Shown here piece after piece: positions 52,112-60,995 of a stretch of 64,000 nt of DNA; the first letter of the stretch is position 1, and every line of letters starts with the position of its first letter. The notes beneath the pieces were generated by a model, which was not told the origin of the DNA, ran no database searches, and saw nothing but the letters and a program-made list of their open reading frames with translations. Where the stretch lies: contig NZ_NXIE01000002.1 in the NCBI RefSeq assembly GCF_004116625.1, forward strand, positions 62,001 through 126,000, in the 5' to 3' direction. Both the position numbers and the translations under genes were made by a program. Source of the DNA: Halarcobacter mediterraneus (GTDB taxonomy: Bacteria > Campylobacterota > Campylobacteria > Campylobacterales > Arcobacteraceae).

Positions 52112-53272
52112 TTAACTCCTTTTTATTTTTAATACAAAGATAAAATCCATTACATTTGTGCCTGTTGCTTTTATAGTAAAATCATAATTTAGTTTTTTAA
52201 AAAAAGTATTACTATCACAATTTTTTAAATACTCATTTTTATCTAGATTCATCTTTTTTATTTTTGAATAAATATCTTTATCAATAAAAGCACCCGCGGA
52301 ATTACTATTTCCATCAATACCATCACTTCCAGCACATAAGATAGAGATATTTTCACTAAATTGTGTTTCTTCTAATAATCTTAAAGCTAACTCTTGATTT
52401 CTTCCACCTATTCCATTTGCCTTAACTTTTGTGGTTGTTTCTCCAGCAAAAAAAAGTGCAAAGCTATCATAGTTGTTATCATATTTTTGAACTATTTCTT
52501 TTATATATTTAGCTGCACTTTTTGTATTTTTATTGAGTTTTGTTGTAATAATTTTTGTTTTTTCCACTTTATTTTTAATAGATTCTTTTGCTTCTTTTAG
52601 GGCTATTTTATTATTTCCAATTATATAATGAGGAACTTTTTTATCATACATTAATGCTGAACCAATTGTATTTAAATCATCTCCTATTACATCACTTAAA
52701 ACTAAAGTAAGGCATTTTGCTTTTGTATAAGAGGCTAATTTTCCACCTTTTATTTGTGAAATTGATTTTCGAACACTATTTAAAACCTTTATATCAACTC
52801 CACTTTTTAAAACTGCTGTAGAAACTTTTTCAAAATCTTTAAAAGATAAACCTTCAATTGGTTTTTCAACCATTGCTGAAGCCCCACCTGATAAGAAAAA
52901 AAGTACTAAATCTTTTTCACTTAAAGATGACATTTTTTCTATTAATAAATTTCCAGCTTTAAAACTTCTTTTTGTAACTAAGGGATGAGAAGATTTAAAA
53001 GTATCAATATACTTTAATTTCTTTTCTTCTAAACAAACTGCTAAACCACCAGTTATTTTATCTTTTAGAAGTTTTTCAACTTCCCTAGCCATTGAAAAAG
53101 AAGCTTTTCCTACAGAAAATATATATAACCCTGAATACTTAGCTAAATCATATTTTGTATCTACTAAAGTTAAAATATTATCTTTAAGTGAAATATTATT
53201 TTGTATTAAGTTTTTGGCTTTTACTTTATTTACTGCTTTAAAATAAAGCTTTTCTAGTATTTCTTTAGACAT
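52112..53272 (-). CDS. Glycerate kinase (MOFRL family)
   Basis: 386 residues. Phosphorylates glycerate to 2-phosphoglycerate (2-kinase type of the DUF4147/MOFRL family). LFFLSGGASAMVEKPIEGLS, LTLVLSDVIGDDLNTIGSAL and the MOFRL end GIGGRNQELALRLLEE with CAGSDGIDGNSNSAGAFID are present. In this place it returns the glycerate freed by the phosphorylase to glycolysis. It overlaps the HAD phosphatase gene by 19 bp and lies 1 bp before gpgS. Confidence 0.92.
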   Translation of the reverse strand: MSKEILEKLYFKAVNKVKAKNLIQNNISLKDNILTLVDTKYDLAKYSGLYIFSVGKASFSMAREVEKLLKDKITGGLAVCLEEKKLKYIDTFKSSHPLVTKRSFKAGNLLIEKMSSLSEKDLVLFFLSGGASAMVEKPIEGLSFKDFEKVSTAVLKSGVDIKVLNSVRKSISQIKGGKLASYTKAKCLTLVLSDVIGDDLNTIGSALMYDKKVPHYIIGNNKIALKEAKESIKNKVEKTKIITTKLNKNTKSAAKYIKEIVQKYDNNYDSFALFFAGETTTKVKANGIGGRNQELALRLLEETQFSENISILCAGSDGIDGNSNSAGAFIDKDIYSKIKKMNLDKNEYLKNCDSNTFFKKLNYDFTIKATGTNVMDFIFVLKIKRS

Positions 53273-54060
53273 TTTAAAATCATCTCCTTAAAACCTTTTG
53301 AACCTTTATATGTAGACTTTAAACTATTTTTGAAATCTGTTTGGACATACAAGCCTAAATGATTTTTTATAATAATTGCTAAAGCAACATTTTCAAACAT
53401 TGGAATATCATTTTTCCCATCACCTAAAGCAATGGAATATAACTTTTTTTCTTCTAACTTTTCAAAAATTTCTATACATTTTTTTACAGCTAGACCTTTA
53501 TCTTGATTTTTTCCTATCATATGGAAAAATCTTCCGCCTTTTGTAATTTTTATACTATATTTACTTGCTTCTTTCTCTATTTTTTGTAAATCTTTTTCAT
53601 TTTCTAAAATAAATGGTTCAGTAAAATCTCTTTGTTTAGACAATAAAATTTGTTCTTTTTTAAGATTTGTTAAAGAACATAAAATATCAACATTTAAAGA
53701 AGAAAAACCTTGAAGAGAAAACTCTTTTTTTATCAAATTAAAAAACTTTAATATCTCATCATAAGATAAACCAAATTTTACATAATAATATTTTTCATCA
53801 AAACTAGGTAAAAAAGAGAAATCAAAGTTTTTATATTTTTTAGGGATAAAAAGTGCAGCACCATTTTCTACAATAAATGGTTCAATAATATTAAGCTCTT
53901 TTTGTAAAAGTTCTACTTCTGCTTTAGTTTTACTTGTTGTAAATACAATTGTAATACTACTTTTTCTTATAATTTCTAAAGCTTCTTTAGATTCTTCATA
54001 CTTATAGTCATCATGATTTAAAAAAGTACCATCTAAATCAGTAAATATAATTTTTTTCAT
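53254..54060 (-). CDS. HAD phosphatase, glucosyl-3-phosphoglycerate phosphatase (MpgP-like)
   Basis: 268 residues. HAD motif I FTDLDGTFLNHD (nucleophile Asp), motif II VFTTSKTKAEV and motif IV ALGDGKNDIPMFENVALAII. The cap is of the MPGP type (GRFFHMIGKNQDKGLAVKKC). It removes the phosphate from the GpgS product to leave glucosylglycerate. First gene of the run HAD - glycerate kinase - gpgS - phosphorylase - galU - pgi, all on one strand with overlaps or tiny gaps up to galU. Confidence 0.88.
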   Translation of the reverse strand: MKKIIFTDLDGTFLNHDDYKYEESKEALEIIRKSSITIVFTTSKTKAEVELLQKELNIIEPFIVENGAALFIPKKYKNFDFSFLPSFDEKYYYVKFGLSYDEILKFFNLIKKEFSLQGFSSLNVDILCSLTNLKKEQILLSKQRDFTEPFILENEKDLQKIEKEASKYSIKITKGGRFFHMIGKNQDKGLAVKKCIEIFEKLEEKKLYSIALGDGKNDIPMFENVALAIIIKNHLGLYVQTDFKNSLKSTYKGSKGFKEMILKCLKKY

Positions 54061-54242
54061 ATTTTATTATAGCAATATTTATTCAAAAATAAATTGTTTT
54101 TTTGTATAATTCTTATTCAATGTAATTTTGTGACATTTGTGACAAAATTTAAGTTTGGAAATAATATTATTACAAATAAATATTATTACAATATTTATAC
54201 TAAAGAATTATTATAACATTTAAAATTATAACAAGGCTTAAA

Positions 54243-54659
54243 ATGAGTAAAGATTTAACAATAAAATTATCAAAAGAAATGGAAGCATACTTAAAAAAGA
54301 AAGAAATAGAAACTTCATGTAGTATGGAAAAAATTGTAGAAGATTTAATAAATGAACAAGTTAATAATAAAATTATCTTTGAGGAAGGATTCTATTATGA
54401 TAAACAAAAAAATGCTTTATTTGATAAAGATAATAAGGTAGTAGAATTTACTAAACTTCAAAATGGACTTTTTCATTTATTATTACAAAAAAAAGGTGAA
54501 ATTGTTGACTTCGATACAATTCATAAAGAAGTTTGGAAAAACAAAGGTATGTCAATTTTCACTATGCGAAATATTGTAAAAAGAATTAGAGATTTAACTT
54601 ATTATGGGCTTATTATTAACCATTCAAATAAAGGTTACACTTTAGGTGAAACTTTTTAG
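54243..54659 (+). CDS. Winged-helix regulator with a short N-terminal domain
   Basis: 138 residues. Residues 1-45 (LTIKLSKEMEAYLKKKEIET, then IVEDLINEQVNN) look like a ribbon-helix-helix or CopG-type part. Residues 55-138 form an OmpR-type winged helix (GLFHLLLQKKGEIVDFDTIH, MSIFTMRNIVKRIRDL and YGLIINHSNKGYTL). No receiver domain. It probably regulates a nearby operon, perhaps the divergent glucosylglycerate run. AAGGC precedes the ATG. Confidence 0.75.
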   Translation: MSKDLTIKLSKEMEAYLKKKEIETSCSMEKIVEDLINEQVNNKIIFEEGFYYDKQKNALFDKDNKVVEFTKLQNGLFHLLLQKKGEIVDFDTIHKEVWKNKGMSIFTMRNIVKRIRDLTYYGLIINHSNKGYTLGETF

Positions 54660-54722
54660 TTATATTATAAGTATTTAAGTAATATATACATACAATAATG
54701 TTATATTTTTTTAAGGATTTAA

Positions 54723-55022
54723 ATGGAACCTAATTACGATAAGATTATTGTACTAATAATAGTATTCACTGCATCTTTTTTAACTTGGAAAATCATAAAA
54801 GATTTCTATAAACAACGTTTTCATATGATTTTTGCCCACTTAATAGCAATTGTTACGGGTTCATTTATGTTACTTTCTACAATGTTTTTATTTATGCCTA
54901 AAAATTACCAAAGAGGTATGGGTCCAGAAGTTGAGTTAAGTTTCAATTCTATTGCAATTGTATTTGTAATGGTATTTGTAATTTACTTATTATTTAGCTA
55001 TCTTCCAAATAGAAAAAGCTAA
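54723..55022 (+). CDS. Small membrane protein of unknown function
   Basis: 99 residues with three hydrophobic helices: IIVLIIVFTASFLTWKII, FAHLIAIVTGSFMLLSTMFLF and SIAIVFVMVFVIYLLFSYL. AAGGA lies just upstream of the ATG at 54723. No family recognised. Convergent with mfd; the stop is inside the shared terminator. Confidence 0.65.
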   Translation: MEPNYDKIIVLIIVFTASFLTWKIIKDFYKQRFHMIFAHLIAIVTGSFMLLSTMFLFMPKNYQRGMGPEVELSFNSIAIVFVMVFVIYLLFSYLPNRKS

Positions 55023-55039
55023 GGTTAGCCTTACTTTTT
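55013..55039. terminator. Bidirectional terminator between the small membrane protein and mfd
   Basis: AAAAAG and TAAGG pair with CCTTA and CTTTTT, with a single bulged C and a 4-base TTAG loop. Contains both stop codons. Confidence 0.8.
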
Positions 55040-58024
55040 CTTATTTAAAAACTTTAATGTAGCATCGATAATATCATCATCATCTTTGCTTGAACTTTTT
55101 ATTGTCTCTTTTGTATCATCATTTTTTGTAAATGTTATATTCATCTCATAAGATGAGATAGTTTTAATTTGCTGCTCTAATGCAAGTATTTTTATAATGA
55201 TTAATTCTAAGAATTGCTTTGTTGGAATATCTGGTTTCCCAAATCTATCTTCCATCTCTTCTTCTATTTCATAAACCTCTTGTTTACTGTGACATTTAGA
55301 AAGTCTTCTATATAGTTCAAGTCTTACTCTATCTTCAACAATATAATCACTTGAGATAAATGCAGAAATAGCTAATTTGATATCAACAGTTTTAGCTTCT
55401 TCTTTTGTCTCTCCACTTAAACTAGCAAGAGCATCTTCTAACATCTTTAAATATAGTCCATAACCAATTTGTTTGATATGTCCACTTTGTGCTTCACCGA
55501 TGATATTTCCACCACCTCTAATTTCTAAATCTTGGTGAGCTAAAGCAGTTCCACTTCCTAAGTAAGAGTTAGATTCTAAAGCAACTAATCTTTTTATAGC
55601 ATCATTAGTAATTTGTTTTTTATCTTCAACAACGTAGTAACAGAAACCTTCTTTATCACTTCTTCCAACTCTACCTCTTAACTGGTGTAAATCAGCAATA
55701 CCAAATCTATCTGCTCCATCAATAATAATTGAGTTTGCATTTGGTAAGTGAAGTCCTGATTCTACAATTGAAGTTGCAAGTAAGATATCAAACTCTTTAT
55801 TATCAAATTTCTCGATTATTTCTTCTGCTTCTTTTGGTTTGATTTTAGAGTGAATAATCTCTATTCTTATATTAGGAACAATCTCTTCTATATCAGCTTT
55901 TTTAGCTTCAATTGAAGCAATATTATTATGTACATAGAAAAGTTGACCACCACGTCTTTTTTCCCTTAAAACAATCTCTTTTATAAGCTTGTCACTATAC
56001 TCTTTTACGTAAGTTCTTACTCCTAGTCTCTCACTTGGAGGAGTAAGAAGTGAACTCATACCTTTTAGTTTACTAAGGGCTAAATTAAGAGTTCTTGGAA
56101 TTGGTGTTGCAGACATTGAGAAAATATGAACATCATCTCTAAGCTCTTTTAACTTCTCTTTTTGTTTTACCCCAAATTTATGCTCTTCATCAATAATTAC
56201 AAGAGCTAAATCATTTGTTTTTACACTTAATAAAGAGTGAGTTCCAACTACTAAGTCTAAACTTCCATCTTCAAGAGCTTTTTTAACTTGATTTTTTTCT
56301 TTTGTAGTTGATTTTCCATCAAGTTTAGCCATTCTTATACCAAACTCTTCAAATCTTTTTTGCATACCATGGAAGTGTTGTGTTGCAAGTAAAGTAGTTG
56401 GACATACAAAGATAGCTTGGTGTCCATCTAAAACAGTTGCTAAAATTGCATTCATTGCTACTTCTGTTTTACCGAAACCAACATCACCTGAAAGAAGTCT
56501 ATCCATAACTCTTCCAGAACTTAAGTCCTCAAAGATTTCTCTTACACTTCTTGCTTGATCTTTCGTGTATTCAAAGCCTGCACTATTTTGGAAATCTTTT
56601 AATACTTGTTTGTCAGTATTTATTTTTATTCCATTAATTAGTTCTCTTGCAGCTGCAATTTTGATAATATCATTTGCAATAGCAAATAGTTTATCTTTTA
56701 CTTTCTCTTTTAGTTTTGCAAAGCTTCCCTTACCTAGTTTATCAACTACAGCATAAGAACTTCCATCACTAACATATCTATCAATTAAATCAATATTTTC
56801 TACAGGAATTAGTAACTTATCATCCCCTGCATAAGTTACAACAACAAAATCTCTTTTTGCTCCCATAACTACAACTGGGTCTATTCCTCTATATTGACCT
56901 ATTCCATGGGTTTCATGAACTACAAAATCTCCTACTTGAAGTTCATCAAGTACAAGTTTTACTTTCTTTTTTCTTCTTTTTTTAATCTCTTTATTAAGTG
57001 AAATGATTATCTCATCATTTCCAATAAGATTAATAATATAGTTTTCAAAACAAAAGTTTATATTTGAATTAGAAAGCTCTAAATCAAAAGATTTTACCTT
57101 CGCTTCAGAAGAAGAGATAATAGTTACTTTCTTATCTTCATGGAAAGTTAAAAAATCTTTTATATTTGCTGGTGATATTTCTTGATATGATTTTGAGTTA
57201 AATATCTGAGGTAGAGTTAAAAACTTATCTTTATTTATTCTTTTTTCTTCAAATACATAAACTTCTTCTAACTCATCTAAAGCTTCAAGTGTTACATATG
57301 AGTTTAATCTCTGAGGTAAATATTCACCTAGTTCACCTAAATACCAAAAACCTAAAGAGTGAATATCTTTAATAAAAGCATCACTTTCTACACTTTCTAT
57401 TTGCTCATTTATTTCATCTAATGAATCTTCATCTAAAGCTAAAAAAGCAGGAGTGATTTTAAAACTTTCAATCTCATCTTTTGATGATTTTTGATCTTCA
57501 ATATCAAACTCTCTAATACTTTCTACTTCATCATCAAAAAGTGATATTCTATATCCAATTTCACTTCCTAAAGGACAGATATCTAAAATATCTCCTCTTA
57601 TAGAAACTTCTGCTTCACTTGTAACAATATCTACAAAATAGTATCCCCAGTTATAAAGTTTTGTTTTTAACTCTTCTAAATTTAAAGTATCTGCAAAACT
57701 TATCTCAAATGAGTCAAAGCACTTATCTTTTGGTAAGGGAAATGAAGCTGTTCTAATTGGAGCAATTAATATTTTGTCTTGTTTTTTATATGAGTAATAC
57801 TCATTTAAAACTTTTGTAATATCTTGAAGTTCTGTAGAAAAAGATAATAAATCATCTCCATAGTTTGCTCTAAAATCTGCTAAACAAAAGGGTTTAAAAC
57901 CTAAAAAAGAGACAATATCACTTGCTTCTTGAGCTTGTTTATCATCATTTACAATTAAAAGTTGACACTCTTTTAATTTTTTTTCATCCTTTAGTTTTTT
58001 TAAATATTCATATATGTTTTTCAC
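55031..58024 (-). CDS. mfd: Transcription-repair coupling factor
   Basis: 997 residues, shorter than the E. coli form (1148). The UvrB-homology part is at the N terminus, the RNA-polymerase-interaction domain near 360-420 (DFVVHETHGIGQYRGIDPVV). The translocase carries Walker A RLLSGDVGFGKTEVAMNA and DEEH box LVIIDEEHKFG, plus SATPIPRTLNLALSKL and the RGRVGRSD motif VI. It pushes stalled RNA polymerase off damaged DNA and brings UvrA. The start overlaps the stop of the preceding gene by 4 bp (ATGA). Confidence 0.97.
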   Translation of the reverse strand: MKNIYEYLKKLKDEKKLKECQLLIVNDDKQAQEASDIVSFLGFKPFCLADFRANYGDDLLSFSTELQDITKVLNEYYSYKKQDKILIAPIRTASFPLPKDKCFDSFEISFADTLNLEELKTKLYNWGYYFVDIVTSEAEVSIRGDILDICPLGSEIGYRISLFDDEVESIREFDIEDQKSSKDEIESFKITPAFLALDEDSLDEINEQIESVESDAFIKDIHSLGFWYLGELGEYLPQRLNSYVTLEALDELEEVYVFEEKRINKDKFLTLPQIFNSKSYQEISPANIKDFLTFHEDKKVTIISSSEAKVKSFDLELSNSNINFCFENYIINLIGNDEIIISLNKEIKKRRKKKVKLVLDELQVGDFVVHETHGIGQYRGIDPVVVMGAKRDFVVVTYAGDDKLLIPVENIDLIDRYVSDGSSYAVVDKLGKGSFAKLKEKVKDKLFAIANDIIKIAAARELINGIKINTDKQVLKDFQNSAGFEYTKDQARSVREIFEDLSSGRVMDRLLSGDVGFGKTEVAMNAILATVLDGHQAIFVCPTTLLATQHFHGMQKRFEEFGIRMAKLDGKSTTKEKNQVKKALEDGSLDLVVGTHSLLSVKTNDLALVIIDEEHKFGVKQKEKLKELRDDVHIFSMSATPIPRTLNLALSKLKGMSSLLTPPSERLGVRTYVKEYSDKLIKEIVLREKRRGGQLFYVHNNIASIEAKKADIEEIVPNIRIEIIHSKIKPKEAEEIIEKFDNKEFDILLATSIVESGLHLPNANSIIIDGADRFGIADLHQLRGRVGRSDKEGFCYYVVEDKKQITNDAIKRLVALESNSYLGSGTALAHQDLEIRGGGNIIGEAQSGHIKQIGYGLYLKMLEDALASLSGETKEEAKTVDIKLAISAFISSDYIVEDRVRLELYRRLSKCHSKQEVYEIEEEMEDRFGKPDIPTKQFLELIIIKILALEQQIKTISSYEMNITFTKNDDTKETIKSSSKDDDDIIDATLKFLNKKK

Positions 58025-58335
58025 GAATTAACTACTTCTTCTTTTACTTCAATAAAAGCTTTCTCTTTTTTATCATAAGTATATGGATTTGAAGGTTGTT
58101 CATTTAGTAGAAACACTAAATTTGCTTCTTCAAAACCAGCTTTTTCTAAAGCTTCTTTAAAAATTTCTAAAATATAAGTTCTTGTAAAAACTAATGAAGT
58201 TGTTGAAGTTGAAGTATAAACAAACTTTTCATCCTCAACAGTTTTAAAACTTTTTTTCTTCAAAAAACTTTGCAATTCACTTTCATCTTGTAAGCCACCA
58301 ACATCTAATAAAACTAATACATCTATTGTTTCCAT
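58021..58335 (-). CDS. Small conserved-type protein ahead of mfd
   Basis: 104 residues, soluble, no signal peptide. METIDVLVLLDVGGLQDESE, then SFKTVEDEKFVYTSTST; mixed beta-alpha composition, LDVGGL near the start. No family recognised. Coupled with mfd by a 4-bp overlap and 12 bp downstream of the DUF445 gene. Confidence 0.6.
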   Translation of the reverse strand: METIDVLVLLDVGGLQDESELQSFLKKKSFKTVEDEKFVYTSTSTTSLVFTRTYILEIFKEALEKAGFEEANLVFLLNEQPSNPYTYDKKEKAFIEVKEEVVNS

Positions 58336-58347
58336 TTTTATCCTAAT

Positions 58348-59055
58348 CTATATAATAATTGTACTAACAAATCCAATTAGTCCACCAAAAACTGCACCCC
58401 AAATTACAAGCCAAGTTAAATGTTCTTTTATCATATTTTGAACTAATTCTTTAACCATTTTTGGTGTTAATTCTTCTAATCTTGCATTTACAATTTTACT
58501 TAATTTTTCATGAACATCATCACTTAAATCTTTAGAGCTTAATGCTTCATTTAAAACTGCTTGAAAAGAGTCTGTTTGAGAAATTTTTATAATTGAAGCT
58601 TTTAGTTTCTTTACAAAAGGTTCTTTTAATGGTTCTAATGCAGCTTCTCCACCAAACATTCCTAGCATTCCTCCAAAAGGTGATTCTACTACGGATTCTT
58701 TTAAAGAGTCATAAGCAGGAGTAAAGTCAGTTTTATTTAATAATTTTTCAAAATCAACTGTACTTTTTGCACTTGAAACTTCTTCTTTAAAAAATTTTGT
58801 AAGATTTTCTTTTGTAAAAAATTCATTCATAAGTAAGTTATGAATTGCTTGCTTAAAGGCTTCAAACTTTTTTTCTATAACACCACTTCCATACAAAAAT
58901 GGCACTTTTTCAAAAAGCATATGAATAGCTAAAGTATTTGTAATGGCTCCACTTAAAGCAAATAAACCTATCATAAAAATTGTATGATTATCATTTGAAT
59001 AACCAAAAGCCATAATAAGTAAAGTAACTATATTTGTAATATCAGTTTTAGTCAT
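58348..59055 (-). CDS. DUF445-family membrane protein
   Basis: 235 residues. DUF445 pattern: N-terminal membrane helices (IVTLLIMAFGYSN, IFMIGLFALSGAITNTLAIH) with TNTLAIHMLFEKVPFLYGSG, the family hallmark N-x-x-A-I-x-M-L-F. A helical cytoplasmic middle (about 75-205) and a C-terminal helix LVIWGAVFGGLIGFVSTIII. Function unknown; some members affect membrane or phosphate physiology. First of the DUF445 - small protein - mfd run. Confidence 0.85.
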   Translation of the reverse strand: MTKTDITNIVTLLIMAFGYSNDNHTIFMIGLFALSGAITNTLAIHMLFEKVPFLYGSGVIEKKFEAFKQAIHNLLMNEFFTKENLTKFFKEEVSSAKSTVDFEKLLNKTDFTPAYDSLKESVVESPFGGMLGMFGGEAALEPLKEPFVKKLKASIIKISQTDSFQAVLNEALSSKDLSDDVHEKLSKIVNARLEELTPKMVKELVQNMIKEHLTWLVIWGAVFGGLIGFVSTIII

Positions 59056-59144
59056 TTAATAAAACCCTTCTTTAATTAATAAAAAAGGATTTTACCATAA
59101 GTTTTTAAAAGATTTTTTTAATTGTATAATTCTTTTTATCCATA

Positions 59145-59172
59145 ATTAAACTTCCATAAAAGGAAGTTTAAT
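59145..59172. terminator. Terminator after the UshA-like gene
   Basis: Perfect 11-bp stem ATTAAACTTCC / GGAAGTTTAAT with a 6-base loop, 6 bp past the stop codon. Confidence 0.85.
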
Positions 59173-59177
59173 AAGTA

Positions 59178-60977
59178 TTATTCTATTCCAACAAAACTTT
59201 TTATTGGGTGGTCTTCACTTGGAAGTTTTTGAAGAGTTTCTCCATTTGCAGTTAATGTTTCCATATATTTAACAAAACTCATTGCATAATCTAAATAAGT
59301 ATCAACACCTTTTCCTCTCTCATCTTGAACAGTTTTAAATGTAAGATAACCATCTTTTCCACCTGCTGTATATGAGTTAGTTACTATTGTATACATAGTA
59401 TCATTACTAATTGTAGACCATGTTCCTGTTTCTCTATTTTTGATTTCTAAGTTAGAGATTCTATTATTTGCTGCTGCACTTAAGTCAACATCATATCTTA
59501 ATCCATAAGAATAAGGGAAAGAACCAGTTGAACCATCTTCAGCTATTGTATTTGTTAAAGCATCTTCTAATACTTGTTTAATTTCACTTCCATACATTTG
59601 AAGTTCAAATAATGTATTTGCGAAAGGAAGTAAAGTGTAAGCATCTCCCATAGTAACATCACCTGTTTCTATGGCAACTCTAACTCCACCTGCATTTTGA
59701 ATACAAGCATCTGCTAAATTACTTAAATCATAAAATGATTTTGCAACGATTGGAGCGATATCACTTCCTAAAGGTAGTGCTGCAACACCATCTTTAATAT
59801 CTCCTGGGATTCTGTTGTGTCCTAATCTTTCACTTGCTGTTCCAATTACTACAGATTTTTTTTCATCTACTAAATCAGCATATGTATTTACTACAGTTAA
59901 AGTATATTCATCTTCATTCACGATTTCTATATTTGAAGTTTCTTCTATAGTTTTTGTAATTGAAGCTTTTACTGTATCATTTACAGTTTGGTCATTGCCT
60001 TCTCCATCTTCTTGTGTAAATTCATTTCCAACTAAAAGTAATGGATTTCCACTACAAGAAAGCACTTCTCCCTTATCATTAAAAGTAACATCTAAATCAC
60101 CTAAAATATGACCATATTCCCAAGCTTGAACAACACAAACTTTCTTACCTTCTTTAGATTGTTTTACTGTAGGATATTCTTTAACTGTACTTTCTAAACC
60201 AAAAGCCGAAAAATCACCTACTAAAGTATGAGAATCTCCACCAACAATAACATCAACTCCTGTTAGGTTTTGAGCCATTGTAATATCATTTGAAAAACCT
60301 TGGTGTGTTAGTAATACAATTTTATCAACACCTAAAGAAGTTAATTCATCAATATATTTTTGTGCTGTTACAGTCTCATTAAGAAAAGTGATTTCATCAC
60401 TTGGATTAGAAGAATTTTTTGTTTTTCCTACAATATCAATTCCAATAATACCAACTTTTTCTCCATTTACTTCTTTTATCACATATGGTTGCCAATATCC
60501 TTCTAAGATATTTCCTGCTTGAGGAACTACATTTGCAGAAATTACTGAGATATCTTCATCTAACATATCTAAAAATGATTTTAAACCTTCATCTGAATCA
60601 TCAAATTCATGGTTTCCTAAAGCATATGCATCCCATGAAATAAGATTCATAACAGCAGCATCTGCTTCTCCTTTAAATAATGAATAATAAAGTGTTCCTT
60701 GAAAAACGTCTCCTGCATTTAAGATTAAAGAGTTGGGTTTATTTTCTTTTAACTCATTTAATTTCGTTACATATCTTGCATAACCTCCAACAGAAACAGA
60801 TGTTTCAACTCCATCAAACTCTAATGTCATAGACTCACCTTCTATATGTGAATGTGTATCATTAACATGAAAAATTGATAACTTATAATTATCATCACTA
60901 CTTGATGAACTTCCGCATCCAACAAATAATCCCATTACTATAAATAAAGAGATTATACTTAAATATGTTTTTTTCAT
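59178..60977 (-). CDS. UshA-like 5'-nucleotidase lipoprotein
   Basis: 599 residues. Lipoprotein signal with lipobox LFVGC (Cys 21). Metallophosphatase domain (about 33-300): FHVNDTHSHIEGE, NAGDVFQG, LGNHEFDDSD, LLTHQGF and GGDSHT supply the dinuclear metal ligands. The 5_nucleotid_C domain (about 350-560) has NAGGVRVAIETGDVTMGDAY and the substrate loop LPFANTLFELQM, with TAGGKDGYLTF at the end. It likely hydrolyses extracellular nucleotides or UDP-sugars to scavenge nucleosides and phosphate. 18 bp downstream of the PhoX-like gene, so one operon. Confidence 0.93.
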   Translation of the reverse strand: MKKTYLSIISLFIVMGLFVGCGSSSSSDDNYKLSIFHVNDTHSHIEGESMTLEFDGVETSVSVGGYARYVTKLNELKENKPNSLILNAGDVFQGTLYYSLFKGEADAAVMNLISWDAYALGNHEFDDSDEGLKSFLDMLDEDISVISANVVPQAGNILEGYWQPYVIKEVNGEKVGIIGIDIVGKTKNSSNPSDEITFLNETVTAQKYIDELTSLGVDKIVLLTHQGFSNDITMAQNLTGVDVIVGGDSHTLVGDFSAFGLESTVKEYPTVKQSKEGKKVCVVQAWEYGHILGDLDVTFNDKGEVLSCSGNPLLLVGNEFTQEDGEGNDQTVNDTVKASITKTIEETSNIEIVNEDEYTLTVVNTYADLVDEKKSVVIGTASERLGHNRIPGDIKDGVAALPLGSDIAPIVAKSFYDLSNLADACIQNAGGVRVAIETGDVTMGDAYTLLPFANTLFELQMYGSEIKQVLEDALTNTIAEDGSTGSFPYSYGLRYDVDLSAAANNRISNLEIKNRETGTWSTISNDTMYTIVTNSYTAGGKDGYLTFKTVQDERGKGVDTYLDYAMSFVKYMETLTANGETLQKLPSEDHPIKSFVGIE

Positions 60978-60995
60978 AAATTACTCCTTAATGAC

